Of a DNA stretch of 64,000 nucleotides, positions 23,230 to 33,889 are shown piece after piece (position 1 is the first letter of the stretch; every line of letters starts with the position of its first letter). The DNA is taken from contig JYIP02000005.1 in assembly GCA_001051155.2 (NCBI GenBank), positions 434,001 through 498,000 on the forward strand, read 5' to 3'. The position numbers and the translations under genes are program-made. This stretch comes from Chrysoporthe austroafricana (Eukaryota; Ascomycota; Sordariomycetes; Diaporthales; Cryphonectriaceae). The notes under the pieces are model-generated. The model worked only from the letters and a program-made list of their open reading frames with translations, made no database searches and had not been told where the DNA came from.

Positions 23230-23577
23230 ATCCAACTTGTCCCCATGGACGTTGCACCCGTAACGAGACTCACAAGAAAAAAATGAGATGCAGCTCCCAT
23301 TTCCGGAATGACTTGCTCGTATGACTGTAAGATGCAGTTCGCGCTCTTCAGGGTTTACGGCAACCTTGTACGTGGGTGCTGTAGCGATGTTGTAGCGAGG
23401 AACAAAATCGACAGAATAGGTGGGGTTTGATGGCAGAACAATTTCAGATTTGTCGGAAAGCAAGGCGGCCAGGTCATGGGCGATTTGCTGCCCTATGAAC
23501 GCCGATGCGAACATAGAGGCTTGGCCCAGGGCCAGTATCCCCCCCATAGAAGTAAAGCGGCAGATCATAGTAAGCAA
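23188..23577 (-). pseudogene. Possible N-terminal remnant of an FAD-linked oxidase
   Basis: The minus-strand frame contains a stretch (IVLPSNPTYSVDFVPRYN, then IATAPTYKVAVNPEE) resembling the start of the FAD-binding domain of berberine-bridge-like (FAD_binding_4) oxidases, where a loop before the first strand reads like this. The resemblance stops after about 80 residues: the conserved GGH flavin-attachment region and the rest of the domain do not follow, and downstream sequence runs into the convergent P450 3' end. I therefore read it as a truncated relic. It faces the P450 tail to tail. The family call is from memory of the motif and is only moderately secure. Confidence 0.4.
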
Positions 23578-24630
23578 AGCTGCAGGTTACCGGCAGAGAA
23601 TGTAGCCAAGAGTGTGGTGTCCAATTGACCAGTCAGCCTGAGCAGTCGAGGAAGGGCATTTGCAGACATTGTAACGGTATTGCAAGGCCCTCCTTATGAA
23701 TTACAACTTGCTCTTATCGCAGACTTCACCGTGGCTCCTGACCTGTAGCTACTTAGTAGAGATGAGATTTGACCGGACCGGCAACCGAGGGTTGGTCCCT
23801 CTGAGGATCGTGCTCACTAACCTGTCGACCCCTGGTTTGGTACATAAGTATGTACTTGCCTTGCTGGATGAACTTGGTGGCCAAACAGGAATTTGGGTTT
23901 GGGCAACGTGGAGCAATGGAACCAACATGGCGCTCGAGATGGGAATGTAATTCCGCGGTGCTTACCCGCTTGTGAGCAAAGAGCGGCTTACTCCGAAGGG
24001 AGCGTAGGGTGGTATGTCAAGTGGCGACAGGAAGCTGAAATGGTACTCAAGCCCTGCACCAGGGCCGTGTCGCCGAGCTGAAATGCAATCCGATCCATAT
24101 GGTGGTATAAATGTGACCAACAAAAAAGTCTTGCGTGGATAAGTTAGAAGGCTTCGTATCTTTGTGTGATTGGGAAGTTGGTGCTGCATCTATTTTGGTT
24201 GTTGGAAGGGCTAACGGATGCGGCTTCCTGGCCTGCCTCACCTTAGTCATGTCTCTCTCTGTCTCTCAATCATGTACCTACCCAGGTAGATACTTAAGTA
24301 CATATAAGTATCTAGGTACTGCGTAAATAAATACAGGTACTACATGCTCAAGTGTGATATAATACTATTAGGTTACCTGCCGAGGCAGCAGGCTAACATA
24401 CTTATTATGCGACAAAGCGCTGCGCTCAACACAGCAGTATCGTCCCGTCTACTGACAAGCAGGGGAGCAATTTCCCATACATTTGGACCCCATCTCGCCC
24501 CGGTCAGGTTCTGATATCGTGGACTTGTCCACAAACACAAATCAGCCATCCTTCGTCTCGATTCTTTACTGCATTCATCTGCTTTCCAACGTCAGTCCAG
24601 ATTTAGTCTGTCATTCAATCTTCTGCCATC
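23578..24630. other. Intergenic region
   Basis: About 1.05 kb upstream of the Rossmann-fold gene. It contains imperfect TACCTAGG/GTACTTA-type repeats near 24280-24350 and otherwise no gene, RNA or transposon that I can support. The 100 bp before 24631 reads as a CT-rich leader. Confidence 0.4.
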
Positions 24631-25574
24631 ATGAAGCTTGTCATTGGGGGCTCATCCGGTTTCGTTGGTGGAGAAAACGTTCGCCAAGCGCTGGCCCATC
24701 CAGCTATCACATCTATCATCGGCCTGAGCCGACGCGAGACGGCTGTGCCAGCCTCGGCGGGCGCCAATGCTTCGAAATTGCGGTCCGTCGTGTGTGACGA
24801 TTTTTTGAACTATTCCGACAGCGTCAAGAAGGAGCTCGAGGATGCGAACGCCTGCATCTGGTTAGTACCCGTCTGCGGCACCTTTGTGTCCGCATTAACT
24901 TGAGTGTATTTCTTCAGCTCTGCGTACTTTCTAACCAAAGGGACAAAACTAGGACCATCGCTGTGACGCCTATGAAGTTGAAGTCCCTGCCGTGGGAGGA
25001 GACATGCAAGATCTCGAGGGATTATGCTCTCAAAGCCCTCGATACGCTGGCGACGCTCCCCCGTGAGCACGCCGGTCCCGGACCGCTGCGTTACATATAC
25101 ATCAGCGGCCACTTTGCCCCGCGAAAGAGGACCGAGGAGATGCAAGTCCTCGACAATAACGGCATGATGGAGTATGGCTTGTTGCGTGTACGTGCCACCA
25201 CCTGTTCACTTAGCCCTCTTCTTCTTCTTTCCTTTCTGGCATTGTCAAATGAAAGCCCCCTTATCCTGGCTTTATCCGCTTTCACATGCTAACAAATGAC
25301 ACCTGCTCGCATACAGGGCGAAGCTGAGTCTAAAGTCCTTGCGTATGCGGAAGAATCGCGTGGGGCTGTGCAAGCCGCAGTCGCCAAGCCGGGATTCATT
25401 ATGACGCCTGAGAAGGTGGCGCCCAATGTCCCCGGCCTGCCTAGCATCGATTTGCGTGAAATCGCAGCAGCACTGCTGAATGAGGTCATCGAAGGACCTG
25501 AGAAAGATACCTTATCCAACGATGATATGATCAGAATTGGTCAAAAGTTCTTGAGTGCTCAGAAAAATGCTTGA
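24631..25574 (+). CDS. NAD(P)-binding Rossmann-fold protein (epimerase/NmrA-like)
   Basis: Three exons (24631-24860, 24953-25187, 25317-25574) join in phase through introns of 92 and 129 nt (GTTAGT..CTAACC..CTAG; GTACGT..GCTAAC..ACAG), giving 240 residues. The N-terminus MKLVIGGSSGFVGGENVRQ is a classical beta-1/glycine loop for a dinucleotide, followed by a second strand ending in SRRE, which suggests NADP preference (basic residues after beta-2). Later blocks include YIYISGHFAPRK and VAKPGFIM, the usual strand-loop elements of the atypical short-chain dehydrogenase/epimerase group. No catalytic YxxxK is evident, so an enzyme activity cannot be assigned; sensor-like NmrA proteins are an alternative. 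All three exons are free of stops and the gene looks functional. It lies downstream of the broken P450 and oxidase remnant and could be the surviving member of that group. Confidence 0.8.
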
Positions 25575-26484
25575 GAGCAGTCCTAGCTCGGATGGCATCA
25601 CAGAGCAGGTTTTGAGTGGAATATAGGTTAGCTTTTGTAATGGAATTCATGAATAATTAGCCTTCAATAATCATTTCAACATCGGGAAGTATTCCAAGGG
25701 TTGCATCGGGACACTGAAAACATTTGTCAACGACGATGCAGAATAAGGCGAAACTAGATCAAGCACCGAAAATATTGATTGAGATGATGTCCTGTCACAG
25801 ATGACCGATACTAACACCTAACATAGTTTAACTTTTCTAGCAGCAGTCCCTTTGCTCCGACTTTCGTCCCGATTGTTGACTTCTTTTTGTTTGAAAGCTT
25901 CTAGGCAGAGACGAATTATTACAGAAGCAATTCGTCTCCGGCACCCTGCTAACTATTCGTAACAAAGCTTTTGCGAAAGCGCAGAAACTTTTCCTAAATT
26001 TCTTTTTTTCGCTGTCGCTCTTTAAGAAAACATTCATAATCTCTTTATATCATCCCTTTTTCCATTTATAATTATGCTACAAGAGGCAAATCCGCTATGT
26101 AGAGCTATTGAACGTGTTGTGTTACGTTCTGTCTAAGCCGGGCAACGAAAGGGGTATATAAATAAAAGAAAGAAAAGAAATCGCAAGCGGGTATTACATA
26201 TACTGGATTTATACGCCACGGTAAGTGTCGACGGAATGTTTTCAATATGTCGGCGACATTCTGAAGGGACGCCAACAGCACTCATCTGATGCCAGGGCAA
26301 TTTGTGGGGGCGAGCACCCATTGGCGAGGGAAGCACATTGCTGCGGTGTGAAGTTGTCATTGAGCATTGTATCTACCTGGCCTACAGTCTTATATATTCG
26401 ATGTAGATGACGAAAATGCAGCGAAGTGATAAAGCAAGGCAGACCCCTTACACACAGGCAATCCAGAAACGTAGCCGTGAGCGC
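25575..26484. other. Convergent intergenic region with a hairpin
   Basis: About 910 bp between convergent genes, moderately AT-rich. A perfect 10-bp inverted repeat (GAGACGAATT .. AATTCGTCTC, 25908-25938, 11-base loop) is present; its role is unknown and it could be part of an old inverted-repeat element. No gene is visible. Confidence 0.45.
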
Positions 26485-28015
26485 CTACCGCAGCCTCTGG
26501 CGGCTCAGCTCCACCGCGACGTCGGTGGTGGCGCCGTCCAGGAAGTCGTTCATGACGACGACGAGGTCGTTGTCGCCGCAGGCGCGGAGGGCGTTGTCGC
26601 GGACCCACGGCAGGGTCTTGGCGTCGCAGGTGGGCTTGGCGGCCAGCAGGCAGCTGCTGGTGGCGCCGGCCTCGAGGACGCTGTAGGCGACGGCCTTGGG
26701 GATGTTGGAGGCGGTGGCCTGGCACTGGATGTTGATGAAGCCGCGGCCGCCGCAGCAGTCTGGGTGCAGCACCTGGCCGAAGGCCGCAACGATGCTGTCG
26801 CCGTTGAGCGTCGCGTTGCCGGCGTCCGTGTACGTCGAGATAGAGTCCACGCTGTTCAGCATGATGAGCCGCCGGCCGTCGTGGCGCAGGTCGCCGATGG
26901 TCCGGTTCCGGAGGTCGTCCAGGTTGCCGGCGGTGACCCGGTGCGGGTTCCCATCCCCCTTGCGGAGGGCGGCCTGCAGGTAGTCGTTGAGCTGCTGGTC
27001 CGAGGGCCGCTCGCAGGCGGCCGGGACCCCTATACGAGACTCGGTCAGCGAAGCCCATGAGCGTGGAGACGACGACAAGCCGGGTAAGGGTGAAACGACG
27101 AAGAAGGCCATGGCAGCACATACCGTCCCACCGCAGCTGGACCACGACGATCTCGGTCGGCCTGTCCATGAGGAACTGCACGACGCCGTCCAGGAACTCA
27201 TCGTAGGCCATGCCGGGGATGGCGCTGTGCTGAAAGTAGGGCTTGTCGGGCAGGTACTTCCGGACCTCGCTGTGGGTGAAGGCGGGGCGGAACTCGAAGT
27301 AGCGAGCGCCGAGGGCCAGCATGGAGCGCAGCGGATCCTTCTGGGTGATGGCGAGGCTGGAGACGATGTCGGGGGCGAGGGCGGCGACGGCAGGGCCGGA
27401 GACCTTGTCGGCGATCTCGGCGAGGGTGCGGGTGAAGGCCTTGTCGTTGGCCAGCAGGGTGCGCACGACGGCGCCGCCGGCGTGCTTGAGGATGGCGTCG
27501 CAGTTCTGCATGGTGTTCATGCCGACGTCGTGGGCGGCGGGGAGCACGAGGCGGCGGAAGGGCTGGTCCTTCTGGGGCGACCCGGGCGGCGCGGCGCTGC
27601 CCATCCAGCCCGAGTAGTCCGGGGTGACGGTGATGTAGCACTGGTGGCGGCCGGGGAGCAGCCCGTGGCCCTGGCCAGCCTCGTAGAAGCCGTATGAGAC
27701 GATGACGTCCGGGTCGCGGTGCAGGATGGACTGCGTCTTCGCGATGTTGTCCATGGTGCCGCCGGAGGCGTTGCCGGTCAGGGCGTTGACGTCGATCCAC
27801 TGCTCCGTGATGACATTGCCGCCGTGCAGGACCTTGAAGGTGAAGCGGCCCTTCTCGTTGAAGAGGCCGTGGATCTTGCTGGACTCGACCTCCAGGTCGC
27901 CGTTCCAGAACTGGCGGAGCTCGTTCCGGACCACCGTCTGGCCCGGCACCGACAGCTCGACCGAGCAGCCCGGCGCGGCGATGTACGTGTACGCCTGGAC
28001 CCCCTTGCTGGGCAT
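26485..28015 (-). CDS. PLC-like phosphodiesterase (TIM-barrel superfamily)
   Basis: Two exons on the minus strand, 28015-27124 and 27029-26485, flank a 94-nt intron (GTATGT..TATAG) and join in phase inside QLRWDGVPAACE to give 478 residues. Residues about 1-95 form a beta-rich domain (YTYIAAPGCSVELSVPGQ.., FTFKVLHGGN). From about 160 the sequence fits the PI-PLC-X-like fold: LVLPAAHDVGMN carries the candidate first catalytic His, GARYFEFRPAF is the second barrel strand, and FLMDRPTEIVVVQLRWDG is the strand-helix block typical of fungal PLC-like proteins. The second catalytic His could be the one in KPYFQHSAIPG. No signal peptide or GPI signal is visible, unusual for secreted bacterial-type PI-PLCs, so an intracellular role or unconventional export is possible. 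Substrate unknown. Strong C-ending codon bias and no stops indicate a functional gene. Confidence 0.8.
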
Positions 28016-28454
28016 GGCGGCGGCGGTTCTGGGAGAGCGGTGCTGATGGCGTGGGGATGTCTATGCTCCAGGAAAGAAGTCGGGAGCGAGTAGGGGAGGT
28101 GGTGATCCAGCCGCTATATACATAGATGGATAGTCCCTATGTTGCGACCCGCAGGCGTGTCGATCCAGGGGAGCGAGTGAGCTGGCCCCCCCAAAAGGAT
28201 GCAGACGACACAGCCACATGACCGCGTGCGGCTGTTTTCGTGCCGTCGAGGAAGCCAAGAAATAAGGGTGGGTTTTTAGACCCAATGCCACGTCAATCCT
28301 GATCGTATACGGCCTTGAAGATCGAGAGGCTTTTGTTGTAAGGTTCAAGGGGGATTGAAGTCGAATGCTTGGCACGCCGTTTTCCTTTAGAGTTAGGGTT
28401 GTTTTCTATCGCTTGTAAATAGCGTATAAAGGCATGTATGAAAATGAGAAGACC

Positions 28455-28528
<74 letters not shown>

Positions 28529-29295
28529 AACATCAATTTTGAAGTTTTAATAAAAATATCAAAGCTTTCGCCAATTTTACTGATTTTCATTAAAGTTATT
28601 AATAATGAAAATTTTATGAATAATTGCCGAGTGGTTCGAGTGTCGTAGGCTCAGTGAGCAACGAAAAATCGCCAGCCCCGTTGCGTTTGAAGGCACTTGG
28701 GACCCTTGTCCACAGCGAGATAGGCCTTGTTCTTGCGAGCCGGCATCTTATATGTCACAGCCCATTCGTAGGCTATGTCATGTACACATCATATCATCAC
28801 GAGAAACATCAATTTGTTTCACTATAATAGGCCAATAAGACTTTCAAACGCCCTTGAAGAGACAATACAGCTAGGGAAGAAGCGTGATCTGTTATGTCAG
28901 AAACATATTTACTGGCTGTTAGAGAGACTAGCTCTCGCTCTCGCCGGGGACTACTTCAATTTAGCGTTCCAATCCCGTCCCAAACCTGGCCGTAGAGTGG
29001 GCGCCGGCGGCAGCGCATACCCAATCCCCCCAGCGACAAAACGGGGATCACCCGCTGACGATAATGATGGGAGCCAGTCGCTGGCCCGTTGCACATCGGT
29101 GGGGTCAGCAGCAAGGCCTCGAGGAAACATATCTTCCTCTTGGGCCTATAAGTAGAAATTAGTGCCGTCTAATCAGTCTGTCCAACCAGCCTACTTACAG
29201 GCACGCAGGTCGCCCATCCAGGTTCAATGCGCTGGGTTTGATACTCGTCTGCTGGATCGCGCTGGCGGGCTCGGGGAGTCGAAGACCGACTGTCT
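28016..29295. other. Intergenic region with poly-A tract
   Basis: About 1.3 kb. After the PLC-like promoter comes a long A tract (28455-28526) followed by about 90 bp of AT-rich sequence, then normal sequence. A short stretch at about 28625-28655 (GCCGAGTGGTTCGAGTG) resembles the D-arm of a leucine or serine tRNA, but no T-arm or acceptor stem follows. No gene is supported. Confidence 0.45.
28455..28526 (+). repeat. 72-bp poly-A tract
   Basis: An almost pure A run with a single T at 28484; another T at 28527 interrupts its 3' end. Tracts this long in nuclear fungal DNA often mark the 3' tail of a reverse-transcribed element (LINE, SINE or processed transcript). I find no recognisable LINE reading frame just upstream, so the origin is open. 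Length is probably unstable and may be misassembled. Confidence 0.85.
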
Positions 29296-30968
29296 TTAGG
29301 CGCGTAGGCGGCCCCCTCCACCTTCACTACACTCAAGCTGATATTCGTCCGAGCCGATCCTTCGAGTTGCGCCTGTATCGCGCTGGTAGCGCGGAGTTGA
29401 AGGCCGGTTATCTTGATGCTCATGGAGAAGAAATTTCGCTAGATGCAGACATCCTGTAGTCGAGACCCGCTCTTCAGGGTCCCAGACAAGCATCTGTTTT
29501 AGAGTGCGACCTAGCCAGCTGGAATGGGTCCTTGCTTCGTTTACAACAGCGTCGAACCATTCTCGCGTGGCCGCATCGCACTGAGGCAAGCAGAACGCCA
29601 TCTCCAAGACGACAACGCCCAAGCTCCAGATGTCGATAGCATTGGTGTACCGCCGACTGTGAGATCGACTTTCCTTCAAAGCATGTCGCGTCTTGGAGGC
29701 ATGTGCTGGTCTGCTCTTGGAAGAACTCGTCTTGGGGTGGAGGCCGTACACTTCGGGGGCGCAATATCGAGGCGTTCCGTTTCGTGTAACGAGCTCGCTA
29801 CCTTCCTTAGAAAAGCCAAAGTCACTCAATACTACAGAAATAGTGCCTTCTTCCCGCTCGCGCGATTGAACCAAGATGTTCCCCGGCGAAATGTCCCGAT
29901 GGGTCATGTTCCTTTCGTGCACATAGACTAGGGCCGTGAAACATTGTACCAATACCTGGCATAATTCCGAATAAGAAAATGGACGTTGGGCCCTCAGGTT
30001 GCCGAGTGGGAAGTAGTCCATGGTCAAGGACGGCACTGGCTCGTACTTGAAATCGACGAGGCGGACAATATGGTCCTATACAATCAGCATCCCAGGCCTC
30101 TCTCGTGAAAGCTGATGCGGGCGTGCTTACATGGTCGAGTGTCCGCCCGATATCGATCTCCCGCTTCCACTTACGTAACAGATCCTTGCGTTTGGACGAA
30201 CTGTTCGGGATGTTGATAGGCGTTTTGCAGGCATAGCATTGACCAGTACTCACGTCCCACATACGCGTGCACTTACCGAAGCCTCCGATTCCGAGCAGCT
30301 CCATCTCAAGCAAGATGCGTTCGGCAGCAGGTGTCTGCGCCGTACTGGCAGCCGCCGTGGATCTGTAGGAAAGGTTTAGGTCGGCAAGGAGCTCGTTTGG
30401 GCGTGCCGTGCCTTGGTGGAAGCGCGCGATCCTCTCGGAGTGCCCGATATCATGAAGCTGGAATGAATTGACCTGGACGAGGAGGACAAAGTCCTTGCAG
30501 GGTTTGATAGTAATAGTCTTCATCCGAATTTCAGCAGCCCTACCAATAATCCATTGGAAGTTAGTTCTAGCCTCTCCTAACTGGGCGTCATACTCGACAA
30601 TCGTACCGCGCCTGGAATGCAGGTCGCGCACAATGAGGTGACCATCCTTATCAAACGTAATGGCGAAGTGATGGTTGCTGACATATTTATGTTTTAACAC
30701 GAAGTCGCAGTCTTTCGCCGCACCAAAGATAAACCTTGCTCCCGTTTTTGGGCCGCGACTGAATCTCAACTCTAATCGCAGCCGTAGGTTCTCGAGAGGG
30801 TCTTCCGATTCCGCCGTCGGCTCCCGGCTGCCCCGCTCGTAGAATTGCTGATCAGGAAGGGCTAATTATATCGAGATTGTCGCTGATCATGTTCATGGCA
30901 TTGCGGTTGCCCTGGTGCGCGAGCAGGTATGCAATAAGATCAGGGTCATTAGGGTCATTGAACGACAT
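29296..30968 (-). pseudogene. FHA domain-protein kinase (Chk2/Rad53-like architecture) with an apparent frameshift
   Basis: Coding on the minus strand runs from about 30862 to 30131 and from 30075 to 29296 across a 55-nt intron (GTAAGC..TATAG) that rebuilds TLDHDHIVRLVDF. An N-terminal FHA domain (GARFIFG.., VSNHHFAITF with the SxxH phosphothreonine-binding pattern, DLHSRRGTIV) is followed by a kinase domain: GIGGFGKC loop, ACKTPI lysine, HRDISPGNIL catalytic loop (Lys replaced by Ser), DFGFS, YCAPEVYG, and IDIWSLGVVVLEM. FHA plus kinase is the Rad53/Chk2/Dun1 arrangement used in DNA-damage signalling, but this may be a lineage-specific relative. No ATG precedes the FHA domain in its own frame. 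The nearest credible start, MSFNDPNDPDLIAYLL at 30968, is in the adjacent frame. The two frames overlap only at about 30852-30864, with no usable intron between them. A one-base indel (or sequencing error) there would explain this. Confidence 0.65.
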
Positions 30969-31295
30969 GGTATATGTATGTGTAATGAAAGAAGATGTGC
31001 ATCTCGCCAAGCGGTGTTGGATGCTCCACGTCTTTTGTAAGAGCTGCAATGCTCCGTCGACCTTTGGTGGAGAAGTATACCGCAGGCGCTTGGATTCTAA
31101 TAGGAAGCTAGCCCCTGCTATGCATCCATGGTGGACCTCTGCGGCTCTGTTCAGGCCGAATAAACTTAGTCAGCCAAAGCCGGCTGAAACACATGCCGTC
31201 TTTGCGCCGATAGCAATTGATTTGCCGCAGCCCTCCTCTCTTCCATCACATTCAGAAGTCGGCATACGATCTCGAGACCCGCCAGGCCGGACGCA

Positions 31296-32881
31296 ATGGC
31301 AACTGAGATCAGGACGACGACAACTGCACGAAAGCCTCTCGCCCGTGAACTCGCTGCACTCACTGATGCAGAACTCGATCAGTATCTTCAGGAGCACAAC
31401 CGCGTGGTCATAGTTGAAGACCCACATCAGCTGCCGGAATCATTTATTGAGCGGCTCCGGTAAGCTGCGCACCTGAGTCTCTCGAGCCCAAGTGCCGAGG
31501 TCTCTGCTGACACATACAAAGAGATCGCACGCGGCAAAAGGCCGCTCCGGCCATCGACTTGGAGCAAGTAAACGCTCGACTCCTTACGACAATACAGGAG
31601 CCCACGCCTCCGCAGGAGCATTCATTTCGCTCTTCTCGCAGTCCTACTCGTTCCCCGTCCCCGATCGAGAACAGCGAGCGACAACAGTACGAGGAGCTTG
31701 TCCGCTTAGGCGGCCGGCCATGTTACCCTGTCGACCTCGTGGATGACGTATTTCGAAACCCGACAAAGTACCGCGACATGCTCGTGCCTTTCCTCACGAC
31801 ACTATCAGACTGGAACTGTCCGATCGTATTTACAAAGCAGGTTGGCAGGTGGGATTTATTCCGTGGGTGGCAAAGTGTTGTGCGAAGAAACTATCGCCGC
31901 CACGGCCGGGCATATCTTCCGCTTTCGGAAGAGGGCTTGCGGGCCTTTCAGGCTTTCAAGCGGACCCAGAAAGACAGCAGCCTGACAGCGTATGCTAATG
32001 CTATAAGGCGCACTGTCCTCGACTGTTACGGCTTACGATATACTTTCAAGCCTCTGGCAGACCATCTACAGCAAGACGAGCTATCGACATGGCTAGAATA
32101 TCTTGGGTATAACCATTGGGTTTCTGAATACTGCAAGACCAGAGAAGAGACTTATCGGAAACAGTATGATAAAGCCTGGGCAACCCTCCTTTCGCTTGAC
32201 GTATTGAGCCCTTCGGAGGTGCAAAAGCGGCAGATTGAGGACGACGCTCTGCAGACGGCGTGCAGGAAGACCGAGAGCAAGCTGGAGGAGGACGTGAAGA
32301 GTGCTGAAGCGGCTCTGCTGCGGTCTGGGACTGCTAACGAGGAGCACAATGCCTCCTTTCCTGCGCCGAATCCAGGACTAGACGGACTGAAAGCAAGGCT
32401 CGAGCGCGTTAGGGCACGGCTATGTGCGATTGACAACTTCTTGGGAGAAACTATGGACTGCAGGGCGCACCTTTCCTACTGGGAGATGCTCGCGAGGACA
32501 TACGCTAAAGAACTGCCCTGGATCTTGCAATAGTTTCCTACAATACAGAGCGATATATCGCAGCCGGTACGCCAGGCTACGGAAAGATAGATCCCCCGTC
32601 GCAGCTTGCGGATTGCTAGTCAGCGGTCATGCAGGGCTTCCGATTCTCAGTCCCTTGAGCCCCCAGGTCCCGTTCAAAGTACTAGACGATGGAGGCGACT
32701 ACCAGCAGACCAGACCGTGCAACCCTCACAGCAACCACGGCCGCCGGAAGGTCTCAAAAGGAGGCGGCGGCCCTCACTAGCTCAGCTCCACAAAGGAAAA
32801 CGAAATCCTGCAGACATCTCCTCTCAGCCCTTGGTGTCACCGTCTTCACGAGGAGTTCGAAAACGGCGGCGGATAGGATGA
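31296..32881 (+). pseudogene. Uncharacterised Pezizomycotina family protein broken by two TAG codons
   Basis: Exon 1 (31296-31459, MATEIRTTTTARKPLARE..) joins exon 2 (from 31522) in phase across a 62-nt intron (GTAAGC..CAAAG). Exon 2 reads to a TAG at 32531-32533. The same frame then continues past a second TAG (32588-32590) to a TGA at 32881, encoding a basic low-complexity tail (PEGLKRRRRPSLAQLHKGK). The tail matches how I remember this family ending. The core (FRGWQSVVRRNYRRHG, then DELSTWLEYLGYNHWVSEYC) is also familiar from multicopy fungal proteins of unknown function, often near repeats. Both TAGs are one C-to-T change from CAG (Gln) in CpA context, the change RIP makes. The full frame is about 507 residues, the truncated product 391. 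Whether the shorter protein is made is unknown. Confidence 0.6.
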
Positions 32882-33889
32882 GACGCCGCCGAAACAAGAC
32901 TAAGGATAAGTGTCGTAATACAAAGTCCAGCGCTATTCGAGAAAGCCGAGGGTATTGACCCTTCCGTCCGAACCGGGGAATGAAGGATCTACAATGTCAT
33001 CGTCAAGCTGCCTGTCGGTCTGCCAGCGGCCTCTGGTATCTCTGGTGTTTACGCCTCCTGGCTGGCCTCGATTCGAGACACGGCGTTAAGTGCGAGGCTG
33101 TGGGCGCGCGTGCGAGCAGGCCTGGCACAGGAACTGTGCTGTCCCACCCATGCACGCCCTTGGACATCTCATAATTTAGGCAAACTTGGACGCATCTACA
33201 TTCATCACTCACGAAACTACCCTTGTTTCTGCGTCGATTATGGAGGCGATAAATACTAATGATGCAGAAACGGAGATCATGACGAAGAAGCCCGGCTTAT
33301 GCTTAAGGAAGAGGCCACACAGATGATTTTGATTCCAGGACGAATTCGAACTCATGTTACGGACTTTTAGCGTTACGCGTAACGAGGAGGGATTTATCAG
33401 CGAGTATGTCTGAGTTGGCAGGCATTGTAGTATAACATAATATTCCTAAGAAACGCTCTCAACCTAAGTCTCTCGAGATCGCGTTGCCTGTTATGCAGCG
33501 ATTTAGTATATAAGAGATCGAAGGACACGGAGCTCGTAAGATAAAGATCCAATATCACAATTCTGGTCAATGAATTCGTAGTCCTAGATTACAAGTCATG
33601 GTGGGACAAACCTTCCCGTTTCGTGGCAATAATGCGGTTGTGATATATGCACGAGTTACGCATAAGACGAGATAGTATGTAGCTGTATTAATGCCTTAGA
33701 TAGGAAATCAAATTCGCAAGCGGTATTGTCCTACTCTCGTTGGAGGCCAAGTTTTGCATGCAAGGGCAGAGATACGATACAGTCGCTTATTCGCAAGAAA
33801 TGTATTAGGCTTGAAAGGCAATCCGATTAATAAATAGCTGTTTAAAGTGACAAATTATACATCTTGCTAAAATATCAATCTAGTTATAT
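32882..33889. other. Transition zone into AT-rich repeat block
   Basis: About 1 kb in which composition falls from gene-like to AT-rich. It holds an imperfect inverted repeat (GTTTCTGCGTC 33225-33235 versus GATGCAGAAAC 33261-33271) and otherwise unrecognised sequence. No coding frame is supported. The zone may include decayed flanks of the Tc1-like element that follows. Confidence 0.45.

Noticed and set aside
28625..28700. Possible tRNA-Leu or tRNA-Ser gene (GCCGAGTGG motif)
   Set aside because: Only a D-arm-like segment is present; no anticodon stem, T-arm or acceptor pairing follows.
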